30,040 bases of DNA. Origin: Zhenhengia stercoravium (GTDB lineage Bacteria > Bacillota > Clostridia > Lachnospirales > Cellulosilyticaceae). Within the stretch, counting starts at the first letter, position 1. Each line of letters begins with the position of its first letter. The stretch covers positions 1-30,040 of the forward strand of contig JAHLFD010000049.1 of NCBI GenBank assembly GCA_018883975.1, written 5' to 3'. Position numbers and translations under genes: made by a program. The notes beneath the pieces are model-generated. The model ran no database searches and had not been told where the DNA came from. It saw only the letters and a program-made list of their open reading frames with translations. Positions 1-7,185 of this stretch are shown here, piece by piece.

Positions 1-28
1 AGTAGGGCTTGGGTCACCAATTTGATTG

Positions 29-66
29 GTAGATACAAGTCTATTTGACGTTAGGCTTGTATCTAC
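29..66 (+). promoter_or_regulatory. Long leader hairpin upstream of hisS
   Basis: GTAGATACAAG (29-39) and CTTGTATCTAC (56-66) are perfect complements. Pairing continues inward through a U-G pair and CTA/TAG, giving a 15-bp RNA stem with an 8-nt loop. No T-run follows, so it is not a terminator. A second small hairpin, ACCAAT/ATTGGT, lies at 16-30 and shares bases with it. The position ahead of the terminator at 115-149 fits an attenuation leader. I do not see the conserved T-box sequence, so the ligand is unknown; the leader may start outside the window. Confidence 0.6.
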
Positions 67-114
67 TGTGATGATTTGAATTCATAACTCAAGGCTCTCT
101 TTTAAGGGAGAATC

Positions 115-149
115 AATGCATGTAGGTATAAAGCCTATGTGCATTTTTT
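115..149 (+). terminator. Attenuator-type terminator just before hisS
   Basis: AATGCATGTAGG (115-126) and CCTATGTGCATT (134-145) form a 12-bp RNA stem, counting one U-G and one G-U wobble, with a 7-nt loop and T-run to 149. It sits only 28 nt before the hisS start codon, so termination here would switch off hisS. Short complementary blocks just before it (CTCTC/GGGAG, about 95-111) could belong to an alternative fold. Confidence 0.7.
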
Positions 150-177
150 ATTACCCAAATTCAAAGGAGAGATTAGT

Positions 178-1539
178 ATGATAAAGAAAATTAAACCATC
201 AATATTACCAGGATTTATGGAATTATCACCAAAGGAACAGCTTATCTTTAATGATATAGTAAATAAAATGAGTAAAGTTTATGAACAAAATGGTTGCATG
301 CCTATGGATACACCCCTTATAGAGAAAGAAGAAATATTGCTTGCTAAGTCTGCGGGAGAAACAGAGAAGCAAGTTTATAGAATTGATAAAGAAAAAAATA
401 AGCAGGCATTAAGATTTGACTTAACGGTACCTTTTGCACGTTATGTAGTACAACACATGAATGAATTAGTTTTTCCTTTTAAGCGTTATCAATTTGGAAA
501 GGTGTATCGTGGAGAACGTAATCAAAAGGGGAGATACCGTGAATTTTATCAGCTCGATATAGATATTGTAAGCCCTAGAAAGTTAGATATTACAAATGAT
601 GCATTTGTTATAAGTTTAGCAGCACAGGCATTTGAAAGTATTGGTTTAAAAGATTATAGATTTCAGATCAGTAATAGAAAAATTTTATCAGGATTACTAG
701 AAATGCTAGGAATAGTACAACAACAAGAGGTTATGGGAATTATTGATAAATATGATAAGATTGGCAAAGAAAATTGTATCAAAGGGATAGAGGAGTTAGT
801 TGGAGCATGTAATGCCATATATATTAGGGAACTGTTAGAGATTCAAGGGAGGGTACATGATGTAATTAAACAGATGAAAGCTTTTAATCAGAAGCTAGGA
901 GAACAGTTTACTAGTGATCAAGAGCAGATGGGTTATTTCAAAATGATGATAGGTATAGGGGAATTAGAAGAAGTAATGAATACAGTAAGATTACTTGGCG
1001 TAAATGAGCAAAATCTTAGAGTTGAATTAAAGATTATTAGAGGTCTTGATTATTATACAGGAACTGTTTTTGAGACAGTTATTGAAGGAAACGAAAATTA
1101 TGGATCTATTTGTTCAGGTGGGAGATATGATAATTTGGCTGAGCTTTACACAGATATGAAAATACCAGGAGTAGGCATATCTATAGGAATCACAAGGTTA
1201 TTTTTTGTACTTAAGGAAATAGGCTTTGTGGGAAGCTATACTTTAGAAGATACGTTAGATTATCTTATTAGTCCTATTGGTAATACATTAAAAGAATGTA
1301 TTGAAGTAAATCAGGCATTACAGAGACAAGGCATTAAGTCAGAGGTTTATTTGAATAAAGACCCTCTTAAAAAACAATTAAGTTATGCAGATGCAAAAGA
1401 GATAAGTACAGTTATTATAATAGGTGAAGATGAAGTAGAAAAAGGACAATTGATTATAAGAAATATGAAGACTGGTGAGCAAACTAAGGTTAGCAGAAAG
1501 GAATGGCTTAAAAGAGAAGTTTTAGGGATGCCTTTATAA
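178..1539 (+). CDS. hisS: Histidyl-tRNA synthetase, eukaryote/archaeal-like type
   Basis: Charges tRNA-His with histidine in the cytoplasm. I start at ATG 178 (453 aa) because AAAGGAGA at 163-170 is well placed; an upstream in-frame start at 139 lies inside the terminator hairpin. Class II core is complete: motif 2 region at residues 107-130 with GRYREFYQ, the histidine-binding RGLDYYTG at 288-295, GGRYDNL at 314-320, motif 3 about 330-342, and a C-terminal anticodon-binding domain from about 365. Residues 78-90 read LRFDLTVPFARYV, the form of eukaryotic/archaeal-like HisRS, where common bacterial enzymes have LRPEGTA. All tRNA-synthetase signatures are present, so HisZ (which lacks several) is less likely. 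It may be a second HisRS in this genome; that is inference. Confidence 0.93.
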   Translation: MIKKIKPSILPGFMELSPKEQLIFNDIVNKMSKVYEQNGCMPMDTPLIEKEEILLAKSAGETEKQVYRIDKEKNKQALRFDLTVPFARYVVQHMNELVFPFKRYQFGKVYRGERNQKGRYREFYQLDIDIVSPRKLDITNDAFVISLAAQAFESIGLKDYRFQISNRKILSGLLEMLGIVQQQEVMGIIDKYDKIGKENCIKGIEELVGACNAIYIRELLEIQGRVHDVIKQMKAFNQKLGEQFTSDQEQMGYFKMMIGIGELEEVMNTVRLLGVNEQNLRVELKIIRGLDYYTGTVFETVIEGNENYGSICSGGRYDNLAELYTDMKIPGVGISIGITRLFFVLKEIGFVGSYTLEDTLDYLISPIGNTLKECIEVNQALQRQGIKSEVYLNKDPLKKQLSYADAKEISTVIIIGEDEVEKGQLIIRNMKTGEQTKVSRKEWLKREVLGMPL

Positions 1540-1550
1540 AAAAGTAGTAG

Positions 1551-1600
1551 ATCCAGTTAATAAGTTGATATCTATATGAACAATATATTAACTGGATTTT
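1551..1600 (+). terminator. Probable hisS terminator
   Basis: ATCCAGTTAATA (1551-1562) and TATTAACTGGAT (1586-1597) are perfect 12-bp complements with a 23-nt loop, followed by TTT. The loop is long and the T-run short, so termination strength is uncertain. It begins 11 nt after the hisS stop. Confidence 0.55.
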
Positions 1601-1694
1601 GAAGTTTATAGGAGTTGGTTTTGAGTTCCTGAATTTTTATTGTCCAAAAAGCTTAGATAAATATAACTGAAAGATACCGATGGTTTATTCATAA

Positions 1695-1721
1695 GGCTCT
1701 GTTAGACTAAATTGATGATAT
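1695..1721 (+). repeat. Left terminal inverted repeat (IRL)
   Basis: 27 bp beginning GGCTCTGTTAGAC and ending TTGATGATAT. It differs from the right end at positions 14 and 16 only. The start GCTCTGTTAGA recurs at 21513 and 25436. Confidence 0.8.
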
Positions 1722-1952
1722 TTGTATAGAACCGCCTAGAAATGGAATAATACATCTTAATGCACTCCACAGTACCCTGCGTAGATACACGTATTAAGCC
1801 CTATAAGCAACGTCAAGCCACTTTTCTTAGTAATCAGAAATATATTTACAAATCTATATATAGTTGTGCTATACTCAATATAAGAAATAGATATTTTTAA
1901 CAACCAATGAGATATAGTGGTTAGTTATATTACTTATAAAAAGGAGGGTGTC

Positions 1953-2501
1953 ATGGGAAAAATTTTATTAGGGGTAATACTGATTTTGCTTGGAGGGACA
2001 ACAAGTATAAGAGGACATATTATTGAGCTAACACCTAATTTTATAGGTTCATTGCTCTTGTTGCTAGCTTTAAGAGAGTTAAAAATCAAAGACAAAAGTT
2101 TGATATGGTCTCTTTGGATTTTAATAGGGATATACTTGTTTAATTACATAGTTGCAATAGTTGATCCTAATGGCATCCCTTTCGAGCTACAACCGATATT
2201 AGTAGGTGGCTCTCTTCTATGGGGGATCTTCATTGCAGTTAAAATAGTAGAGAAGGCAAGAATTGACCATGGGGAAGATTGTAAACTCAATCTCAATCGT
2301 ATTCGTAAGTGGTTTAAAATTCTTTTTGTGGTATTGGTTGTGATTGGTGTTGGTATGATAAGCTTTACCTTAACACAAGGAATCATAAATCTAATAAGTG
2401 TGTGGGTATTTACCATTGGGGCTTTCGTGGGAATAATACCAAGATATACTCTAATTTACTTGTTTTACAAAGAATTTAATAGTGTTAAATCAAAAAAATA
2501 G
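1953..2501 (+). CDS. Polytopic membrane protein, cargo of the 899-bp element
   Basis: 182 aa with about five or six hydrophobic segments (roughly residues 2-20, 28-40, 48-66, 78-95, 120-140 and 145-173), so an integral membrane protein. I do not recognise the family and see no catalytic motif. ATG 1953 is chosen because AAGGAGGGTG at 1941-1950 directly precedes it; an in-frame GTG at 1917 would place the ribosome site inside the protein. The only polar loop (about 98-118, with RIDHGEDCKLNLNR) is probably cytoplasmic. It is the sole gene between the inverted repeats of the 1695-2593 element, with a terminator 19 bp downstream, so it travels as a self-contained unit. Its function, possibly a selectable trait, is unknown. 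Confidence 0.75.
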   Translation: MGKILLGVILILLGGTTSIRGHIIELTPNFIGSLLLLLALRELKIKDKSLIWSLWILIGIYLFNYIVAIVDPNGIPFELQPILVGGSLLWGIFIAVKIVEKARIDHGEDCKLNLNRIRKWFKILFVVLVVIGVGMISFTLTQGIINLISVWVFTIGAFVGIIPRYTLIYLFYKEFNSVKSKK

Positions 2502-2520
2502 TTATTTGTTTACTCGAAAC

Positions 2521-2559
2521 AGCCCTACCCCTTCATTATTGAGGGGTAGGGCTAATTTT
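2521..2559 (+). terminator. Strong terminator inside the element
   Basis: AGCCCTACCCCT (2521-2532) and AGGGGTAGGGCT (2542-2553) form a perfect 12-bp stem with 9-nt loop, followed by AATTTTTT. It ends the cargo-gene transcript before the right inverted repeat. Confidence 0.9.
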
Positions 2560-2566
2560 TTATGCT

Positions 2567-2593
2567 ATATCATCAATATTGTCTAACAGAGCC
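2567..2593 (-). repeat. Right terminal inverted repeat (IRR)
   Basis: Read on the minus strand it begins GGCTCTGTTAGAC and ends TTGATGATAT. Flanked outside by ATTTATAA (2594-2601), the partner of ATTCATAA at 1687-1694. Confidence 0.8.
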
Positions 2594-2645
2594 ATTTATA
2601 AAAAGAGAAATGTGGTAAAATATTTAAAAAATATAATAAAATAAA

Positions 2646-2672
2646 TGAACTATTTTGCTTTTTGTAAGGTAT
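2646..2672 (+). promoter_or_regulatory. Possible ECF-type promoter (self-regulation)
   Basis: TGAAC at 2646-2650 and GTAT at 2669-2672 are 18 nt apart, resembling the TGAAC/CGTAT layout of many ECF promoters, about 20 bp before the sigma gene. Spacing is slightly long, so this is tentative. Confidence 0.3.
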
Positions 2673-2693
2673 ATAAAGTGTAGGTGAAAGGAA

Positions 2694-3236
2694 GTGAAGA
2701 AATTGGATGGCGCCATTTCAAAAGAAGAAGCAGAAGAAATGTTTACTAGATACAAAACTTATATTTACCACTCTGCATTGTTTCTAACCCATTCTCATGA
2801 GTTAGCAGATGATGTGACACAGGAAGTATTTATTAAAGCAATTGTTTATTATCATACTTATGATCCTAAGCGACCTATGAAAGCTTGGCTCTATAAAATT
2901 ATGCTTAATGTTACCAGAACAATGATGGGGAAACAAAAAAGCTATATACCTTTAGAAGAACTATTAGAGGTCAGCTCTGAGAATCGGGTAGAAAATAACA
3001 TTTTAATAGATGAAAGAAACAAGGAGATATTACGTGCTATGGATAGGCTAGGAGACAAGATTAAACAAGTACTTTACATGCACTATTATCTTGATATGAC
3101 ACTAGAAGATATAGCAGAGATCTTGGAGATTCCAGTAGGAACTTGCAAATCTAGACTCCATACAGGGCTAAGGCGTCTAAGAAATAGGGAGCCTAAAATC
3201 ATTCATTTTTATGGAAGGGAGAGAGTTGCCGAGTGA
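2694..3236 (+). CDS. ECF-family RNA polymerase sigma factor
   Basis: 180 aa sigma-70 family protein with only regions 2 and 4. Region 2 (about residues 28-85) has the DDVTQEVFIKA core and the KAWLYKI...N promoter-melting segment; region 4 (about 119-164) has the helix-turn-helix LEDIAEILEIPVGTCKSRLHTG. It would direct polymerase to a small regulon when released from the partner encoded next, whose gene overlaps this one by 4 bp. GTG 2694 follows AGGTG at 2682-2686 with normal spacing; TTG 2703 after AAAGGA is an alternative that would shorten it by three residues. Target promoters are not identified beyond a weak candidate upstream. Confidence 0.93.
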   Translation: MKKLDGAISKEEAEEMFTRYKTYIYHSALFLTHSHELADDVTQEVFIKAIVYYHTYDPKRPMKAWLYKIMLNVTRTMMGKQKSYIPLEELLEVSSENRVENNILIDERNKEILRAMDRLGDKIKQVLYMHYYLDMTLEDIAEILEIPVGTCKSRLHTGLRRLRNREPKIIHFYGRERVAE

Positions 3237-4240
3237 AAAATGAAATGCTAAGGGAAGAAATGCTTAAAGAAGCTATTCATCAAAGTGTAGCAGGTAAAGG
3301 ACCTACTGTAGAATTTGAAGAGATTTGGGAGGAAAGCCAAAGATTTCAAATCCAATCAGTAGGAGGAAGAAAAAAAATGAACAAAAAGAAAATGATTGTA
3401 GTAGCCGTTATTGTAGCAAGCCTAAGTGTAACAACACTAGCTGCTGAATACATACGAAGAATAGATGATATAACCTATACTTTTAAAAATGACAAAGAAG
3501 TGTTAGGGCCATGGACTGTTGTAGATTTTGTAGAAAAAGAAAGTAATTTTAAGCCAGGGAAAACATGGTGTCAAAGTGAAGACTTCTATTTAAGACTTAT
3601 GGATTTCCAAGAGAATGGAGCCGTATCATTGGCAGTAGAACAAGGTGGAGAGATTATAGAGTTTCTATCGGGTCTAAAGTGGACCAAAGGTCATGTCATC
3701 CATGAAGGAGATCAAACCAATAGTGAATATACCATCAAAGAGATAGATGGTAAGAACTATATGTTCTATGAATGGAAGAATGGGGATTACTCTTTCAGAG
3801 AGCAAGAACCTTACATGTATGTATTAGAGCAAGGAAAGCGTATAGAGACTGTAGAAGCTAAAGGAAAAATGGATGACACTAATATTCCATTTGAAAATGA
3901 TGATGTCATGAAAGGAACATGGATAACGGTAGATTTTGTAGAGAACATAGAAGACTTTAAACCAAGAGGTGTGCAGCTATGTCCGGAAATGTTTCTTAAA
4001 GAACTAGTATTAGAAGATAATGGAGCTTTTATGAGTACTACGGAAAAATGTATACAGTCTCCTGATGTTGATTTAGCCTATTGGACAAAAGGGGCAATAG
4101 TGGACAAAGGGAATAAAACTGTTTCAGAGTGTGTGGTAAAAGAAATAGACGGTGAAGCCTATATGTTTTATGGGTGGAAATCTGATGATTATACAACTAT
4201 AGGGCTCGAACCAGGCTACTATGTATTAAAAAAACAGTAG
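3233..4240 (+). CDS. Membrane anti-sigma-like protein with duplicated outer domain
   Basis: 335 aa. A short cytoplasmic part (1-50), one membrane helix (about 54-71) and a large outer region with two copies of the same domain (about 78-205 and 213-334). Each copy runs WTxVDFVE...F.P through WTKG, E(Y/C)(T/V)(I/V)KEIDG and YMFY.WK..DY to YVL. I recall this domain at the C-terminus of Firmicute M56/BlaR1-like proteins; its ligand is unknown to me. The GTG start overlaps the sigma stop codon (GTGA), so the two are translationally coupled. The layout fits a sensor/anti-sigma partner holding the sigma factor until an outside signal arrives; no zinc-binding anti-sigma motif is seen, so that role rests on context and topology. 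Confidence 0.75.
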   Translation: MKNEMLREEMLKEAIHQSVAGKGPTVEFEEIWEESQRFQIQSVGGRKKMNKKKMIVVAVIVASLSVTTLAAEYIRRIDDITYTFKNDKEVLGPWTVVDFVEKESNFKPGKTWCQSEDFYLRLMDFQENGAVSLAVEQGGEIIEFLSGLKWTKGHVIHEGDQTNSEYTIKEIDGKNYMFYEWKNGDYSFREQEPYMYVLEQGKRIETVEAKGKMDDTNIPFENDDVMKGTWITVDFVENIEDFKPRGVQLCPEMFLKELVLEDNGAFMSTTEKCIQSPDVDLAYWTKGAIVDKGNKTVSECVVKEIDGEAYMFYGWKSDDYTTIGLEPGYYVLKKQ

Positions 4241-4253
4241 TAGTAGCATGATA

Positions 4254-4284
4254 AAAAAGTACACTTTTAGGAGTGTGCTTTTTT
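4254..4284 (+). terminator. Terminator of the sigma/anti-sigma operon
   Basis: AAAGTACACT (4256-4265) pairs with AGTGTGCTTT (4272-4281) through one wobble, loop TTTAGG, T-run to 4284. It starts 13 nt after the stop. Confidence 0.8.
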
Positions 4285-4320
4285 ATTTGGTTTAATTAAA
4301 ATTATATTAAGAATTTTGAA

Positions 4321-4349
4321 TTGATATAATAAATTGATTAATATATACT
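4321..4349 (+). promoter_or_regulatory. Sigma-A promoter for the DUF2812 gene
   Basis: TTGATA (4321-4326), 17-nt spacer, TATACT (4344-4349). The start codon is 60 bp downstream. Confidence 0.6.
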
Positions 4350-4408
4350 AATGAAATATATTAAAGGGTGTCTAATAGTAAGACTGATTTTGATGGGGAG
4401 GAAAATAG

Positions 4409-5713
4409 ATGGGTGAAAAATATATATATCGCTTTTTAAACTATTTAACAATCGATTATAAAGCACTTGAAATATATCTCGAAGAGATGGCGCAGAAAGG
4501 GTATGAGCTAGAAAAGATCGGCGCTTTAGGGGTTGGTAAATTTAGAGCTATTAAGCCACGCGTTATTCGTTATTGTGTGGAGGTGCTAGATGATAATATG
4601 CTAAAGCAATATGAAGATTTGTATAAAACCTCAGGGTGGCAAGAGATTAAGACGGGGAATTATATACGTATTTATAAGGCAAAGAAAGATATAGAATCTA
4701 CGTCTATCCATACATATGGGGAGATTAAGAAAAATCAAGTGCTTAACACTATCATCAAAAGAGAAGGATGGATGGTTCTTTTTGGTATTTTGTGGCTTAT
4801 GCTGGGTGCTAGAGCGTTAACGACAATGAATTATTATAATTTATTAGATAATATGTCCTTACAGTCAGCTTTTATGAATTTGACAATAGGTGGCATATAT
4901 AGCTTATATAGTATTTATCTGATTATATTTATTATCAAAAGCTTACGACAAGAAGGTTATGAGCCAACCTTGAAGGGGGCGAAGTATAGACGCAATGTGT
5001 ATTATGGGGCTACGCTGATCGTATTGTTTATAGTGATTAATATGGCATGTGGTGGCGAAATGAATTTCCAGGTATTTGTACCGCTAATAGCCATGTTAGG
5101 TGCAGTGATAATCATAACTATCTTGTATAAAAGGTATTATTACAATGCACCCCATAAGACAAAGGAAAAGAAGATATGTATCAATCTCTTATATGGTATA
5201 GGTATGATGGCTATTATTTGGACGACTTTTGTGTTTACTATAACTTCGATTTCTAGAACCTCTTATGAAAGACCACGTTTAGAGGATGAAATAGCAGAAG
5301 CAAAAAGGGTAGGGGCATTAAGTCTTAGGAACTTCCCAGGGTATGAAAATGCTCAAATAGAATGGGTAAGCATTAATTCAGGAGAGAGCTTTGCTCTTAA
5401 TAAGTACTATGATTATACGGAAGGTTATGAGAGGATGATTTTTGATATAGCGTATTATGATTGTAAGAATGAGAGGAGCGCGCAAATAGTATGGGATAAA
5501 CTTTATGACCGTCATTCTGATGAAAGTATTGCTTATGGGGCACTAGAAAAGACTGATGGAAGTTATTTTGGAGCAGATGAAGCGTATAAACATCAAAATT
5601 GGAATGAGTTGCTTCTGCGCAAAGATACCACCATTCTGTTTATAGACAGTGAAAAGCTTGACTTCTATGATAAAGCCAATGCAGATATCATTAAGGCAGC
5701 GCTTAACCCATAA
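4409..5713 (+). CDS. DUF2812-domain membrane protein
   Basis: 434 aa. The N-terminal ~90 residues match the DUF2812 pattern: a YLEEMAQKGYELEKI segment, FRAIKPRVIRYCVEVLD, then a GWQEIKTGNYIRIYKA block. Five predicted membrane segments follow (about residues 121-138, 150-175, 194-213, 220-241 and 256-280) and then a soluble C-terminal ~145 residues rich in Tyr/Asp/Glu. DUF2812 genes often sit beside a PadR-type repressor; none is adjacent here. GGGGAGG at about 4395-4401 supports ATG 4409. It has its own promoter and lies between two terminators, so it is monocistronic. Biochemical role unknown. Confidence 0.75.
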   Translation: MGEKYIYRFLNYLTIDYKALEIYLEEMAQKGYELEKIGALGVGKFRAIKPRVIRYCVEVLDDNMLKQYEDLYKTSGWQEIKTGNYIRIYKAKKDIESTSIHTYGEIKKNQVLNTIIKREGWMVLFGILWLMLGARALTTMNYYNLLDNMSLQSAFMNLTIGGIYSLYSIYLIIFIIKSLRQEGYEPTLKGAKYRRNVYYGATLIVLFIVINMACGGEMNFQVFVPLIAMLGAVIIITILYKRYYYNAPHKTKEKKICINLLYGIGMMAIIWTTFVFTITSISRTSYERPRLEDEIAEAKRVGALSLRNFPGYENAQIEWVSINSGESFALNKYYDYTEGYERMIFDIAYYDCKNERSAQIVWDKLYDRHSDESIAYGALEKTDGSYFGADEAYKHQNWNELLLRKDTTILFIDSEKLDFYDKANADIIKAALNP

Positions 5714-5788
5714 AAGCTTAACTATATGAGATGATGAGGCAATTTTACTTAAAATAATAATAAAAAATAGAAAAGAAATTTAATTGAG

Positions 5789-5815
5789 AAACGTCCCTGA
5801 AAATCAGGGACGTTT
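5789..5815. terminator. Bidirectional terminator between converging genes
   Basis: AAACGTCCCTGA (5789-5800), loop AAA, TCAGGGACGTTT (5804-5815): a perfect 12-bp stem. Terminal T residues on both strands let it serve the DUF2812 gene (plus) and the secreted-protein gene (minus). Confidence 0.9.
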
Positions 5816-5836
5816 TATATGTGAAAAGTAAATAAA

Positions 5837-6610
5837 TTATCTTGTAATAGGAATGCGTACAACTAATGGTAATGTAGAGTTTGTAGCAGTACCTTCTATT
5901 CTAAATTCTAAAGAATCGCGATATGTAGGTACACCATTTAAAGCAGTAAGATAAAGTGTAACTTTTGTAGGTTCAATACTGTTACAGTATGCCATTGGAA
6001 AAACAGGAATATTAGAAGTACGAATTATGCTTTGACGAATATAACCTCCATTACATCTTGTATTAAAATAAGCTCCATTTATACCTTCAAGAGTAATAGT
6101 GACACCTTCTTCAAGCTCTTTTGCTGTTATGCTTTTCGTATTTGTGATAATTTTTGGAGTATTTATTGTAGCCATGTCTTTGCGAACTGGAATTTTAACT
6201 GTTACATCATTATCACATGTTAATACAGAAGAATCAATTGTGATTTCCCAATTACTAATGTATTCAATACCTGCATTTGGTGCGTAAACACCGAATTCAA
6301 TAGATTTTCCATCATTGCCGACAGTTAAAGATGTTTCAATATCGTAATTTTGTGTGATGGCATCTTTAATTTCATAAGGATTTTTTGTATTAAACTGAGC
6401 ACCATTAAGTGTTAGTTTAACCCAAACCTCTCCACCGCCATTTTCAAGGAATTTTGAGTAATCAACAATGTCTAGATCTGCTTCAAGTGTAGCTAATGCA
6501 GATACCCTTTGCTCTAATGCTCTGACATTTTGTGGTGTTGCTGCCAATACTGCTGTAGCATTTGATGCAACAATACCTGTGATTAATAGTGACTTCATAA
6601 ATTTGTTCAT
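5837..6610 (-). CDS. Secreted two-repeat protein under c-di-GMP riboswitch control
   Basis: 257 aa with a signal peptide (residues 1-24, positive MNKFMK then a hydrophobic core ending VLAA), no cell-wall anchor and no transmembrane tail. The mature part holds two related beta-rich units about 109 residues apart: 62-141 and 170-254. Each opens with an L-rich strand, carries GAxFNT (70-75; 179-184) and ends in a V(K/R)IP(V/I) strand. One Cys is in the first unit (C132) and two in the second (C186, C209). I do not recognise the family; the fold resembles small secreted beta-sandwich matrix or adhesion proteins. GAGGTG precedes the ATG at 6610. The 310-bp leader contains a c-di-GMP-I aptamer and terminator, so expression tracks the motile/sessile signal, which supports a surface or biofilm role (inference). 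Confidence 0.8.
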   Translation of the reverse strand: MNKFMKSLLITGIVASNATAVLAATPQNVRALEQRVSALATLEADLDIVDYSKFLENGGGEVWVKLTLNGAQFNTKNPYEIKDAITQNYDIETSLTVGNDGKSIEFGVYAPNAGIEYISNWEITIDSSVLTCDNDVTVKIPVRKDMATINTPKIITNTKSITAKELEEGVTITLEGINGAYFNTRCNGGYIRQSIIRTSNIPVFPMAYCNSIEPTKVTLYLTALNGVPTYRDSLEFRIEGTATNSTLPLVVRIPITR

Positions 6611-6779
6611 TTTAACACCTCATTTTATCTTTTTAAAGTTTTTAAACAGAAAAAATGATTTAAATTAGAAGTAGGCTATTATCATAGCTATGCCTAGTCT
6701 GTATTAACTTTTTAAAAATATAGTAGGATAATTTGTATATATTTTTTGAAATATGGAACAATTGCAGCAATCCTACAAT

Positions 6780-6805
6780 AAAAAAATGCTCTCGAAGAGA
6801 GCATA
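6780..6805 (-). terminator. Riboswitch expression-platform terminator
   Basis: On the minus strand ATGCTCTC-TTCG-AGAGCAT (8-bp stem, UUCG tetraloop) is followed by a run of seven T. It lies about 40 nt after the aptamer and 170 nt before the secreted-protein start. Confidence 0.9.
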
Positions 6806-6846
6806 ATGGTCCTGTCAAAAAGGATAACAAAAAGTTTATGACTCTT

Positions 6847-6920
6847 TGGCAACTGGCTGGTATAGTTAAAAAACCTTAACCCCTATAGCTTTGCGTCCCA
6901 AGGTTTCCCAAGGTTTGCCT
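6847..6920 (-). ncRNA. Cyclic di-GMP-I (GEMM) riboswitch aptamer
   Basis: Read on the minus strand the segment opens GGCAAACC, has a hairpin with a GAAA tetraloop, then the highly conserved GGGACGCAAAGC, an AGGGG..TTAAG arm, and closes with CCAGCCAGTTGCC, which pairs with the opening GGCAA. These are the class I c-di-GMP aptamer hallmarks. The following terminator and the secreted-protein gene on the same strand make it a transcription-terminating switch. Whether ligand turns the gene on or off cannot be told by eye. Confidence 0.93.
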
Positions 6921-6933
6921 ATTTAATTTAAAT

Positions 6934-6955
6934 ATATGTTTATAATTAAACATAT
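6934..6955. repeat. Inverted repeat between promoter and riboswitch
   Basis: ATATGTTTA (6934-6942), TAAT, TAAACATAT (6947-6955): perfect 9-bp arms. It lies just downstream of the promoter at 6976-7005, so it may be an operator or an early leader hairpin. Confidence 0.5.
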
Positions 6956-6975
6956 GTTTGTTCCTGTCGGTAAAT

Positions 6976-7005
6976 ATTATATCTATAATATAAAATAAAA
7001 GTCAA
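6976..7005 (-). promoter_or_regulatory. Promoter of the riboswitch transcript
   Basis: Minus strand: TTGACT (7005-7000), 18-nt spacer, TATAAT (6981-6976). The aptamer starts about 56 nt downstream. The rest of the 6611-7185 gap is AT-rich with nothing else I can name. Confidence 0.7.
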
Positions 7006-7185
7006 GAAAAATTGTATAATTATTTTAAAAAACATATATTGGTAAAAAATTATATAGTTAATGATATAGATAGATATTTTTTTATGGAGTAAATATAAAA
7101 ATTATTTTAATAATGGTATAAGGGCTGCTGCATGAGATTTTTGGTTCTTGAAATATGTGAGATATAGAATCAATATAGACAGCAT

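Larger units (their letters stand above)
1695..2593. mobile_element. 899-bp transposase-less element with a membrane-protein gene
   Basis: The ends are 27-bp inverted repeats matching at 25 of 27 positions, both starting GGCTCTGTTAGAC. Immediately outside lie ATTCATAA (1687-1694) and ATTTATAA (2594-2601), an 8-bp direct repeat with one mismatch, as left by transposition. Inside are about 230 bp without a clear gene, a promoter-like TGCTATACT near 1867, one membrane-protein gene with a good RBS, and its own strong terminator. No transposase fits. It looks like a mobile insertion cassette moved in trans. Eight-bp duplications are typical of the IS6, IS1595 and ISL3 families; I cannot say which mobilised it. 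Confidence 0.75.

Noticed and set aside
1..150. T-box riboswitch for hisS
   Set aside because: The conserved T-box antiterminator sequence is not visible, only hairpins and a terminator.
1722..1860. Transposase remnant inside the left end of the 899-bp element
   Set aside because: I checked the minus-strand frames; stops are frequent and no transposase motif appears.
6032..6287. Small plus-strand ORFs over the secreted-protein gene
   Set aside because: No RBS; they lie antisense to a gene with signal peptide, RBS and riboswitch.
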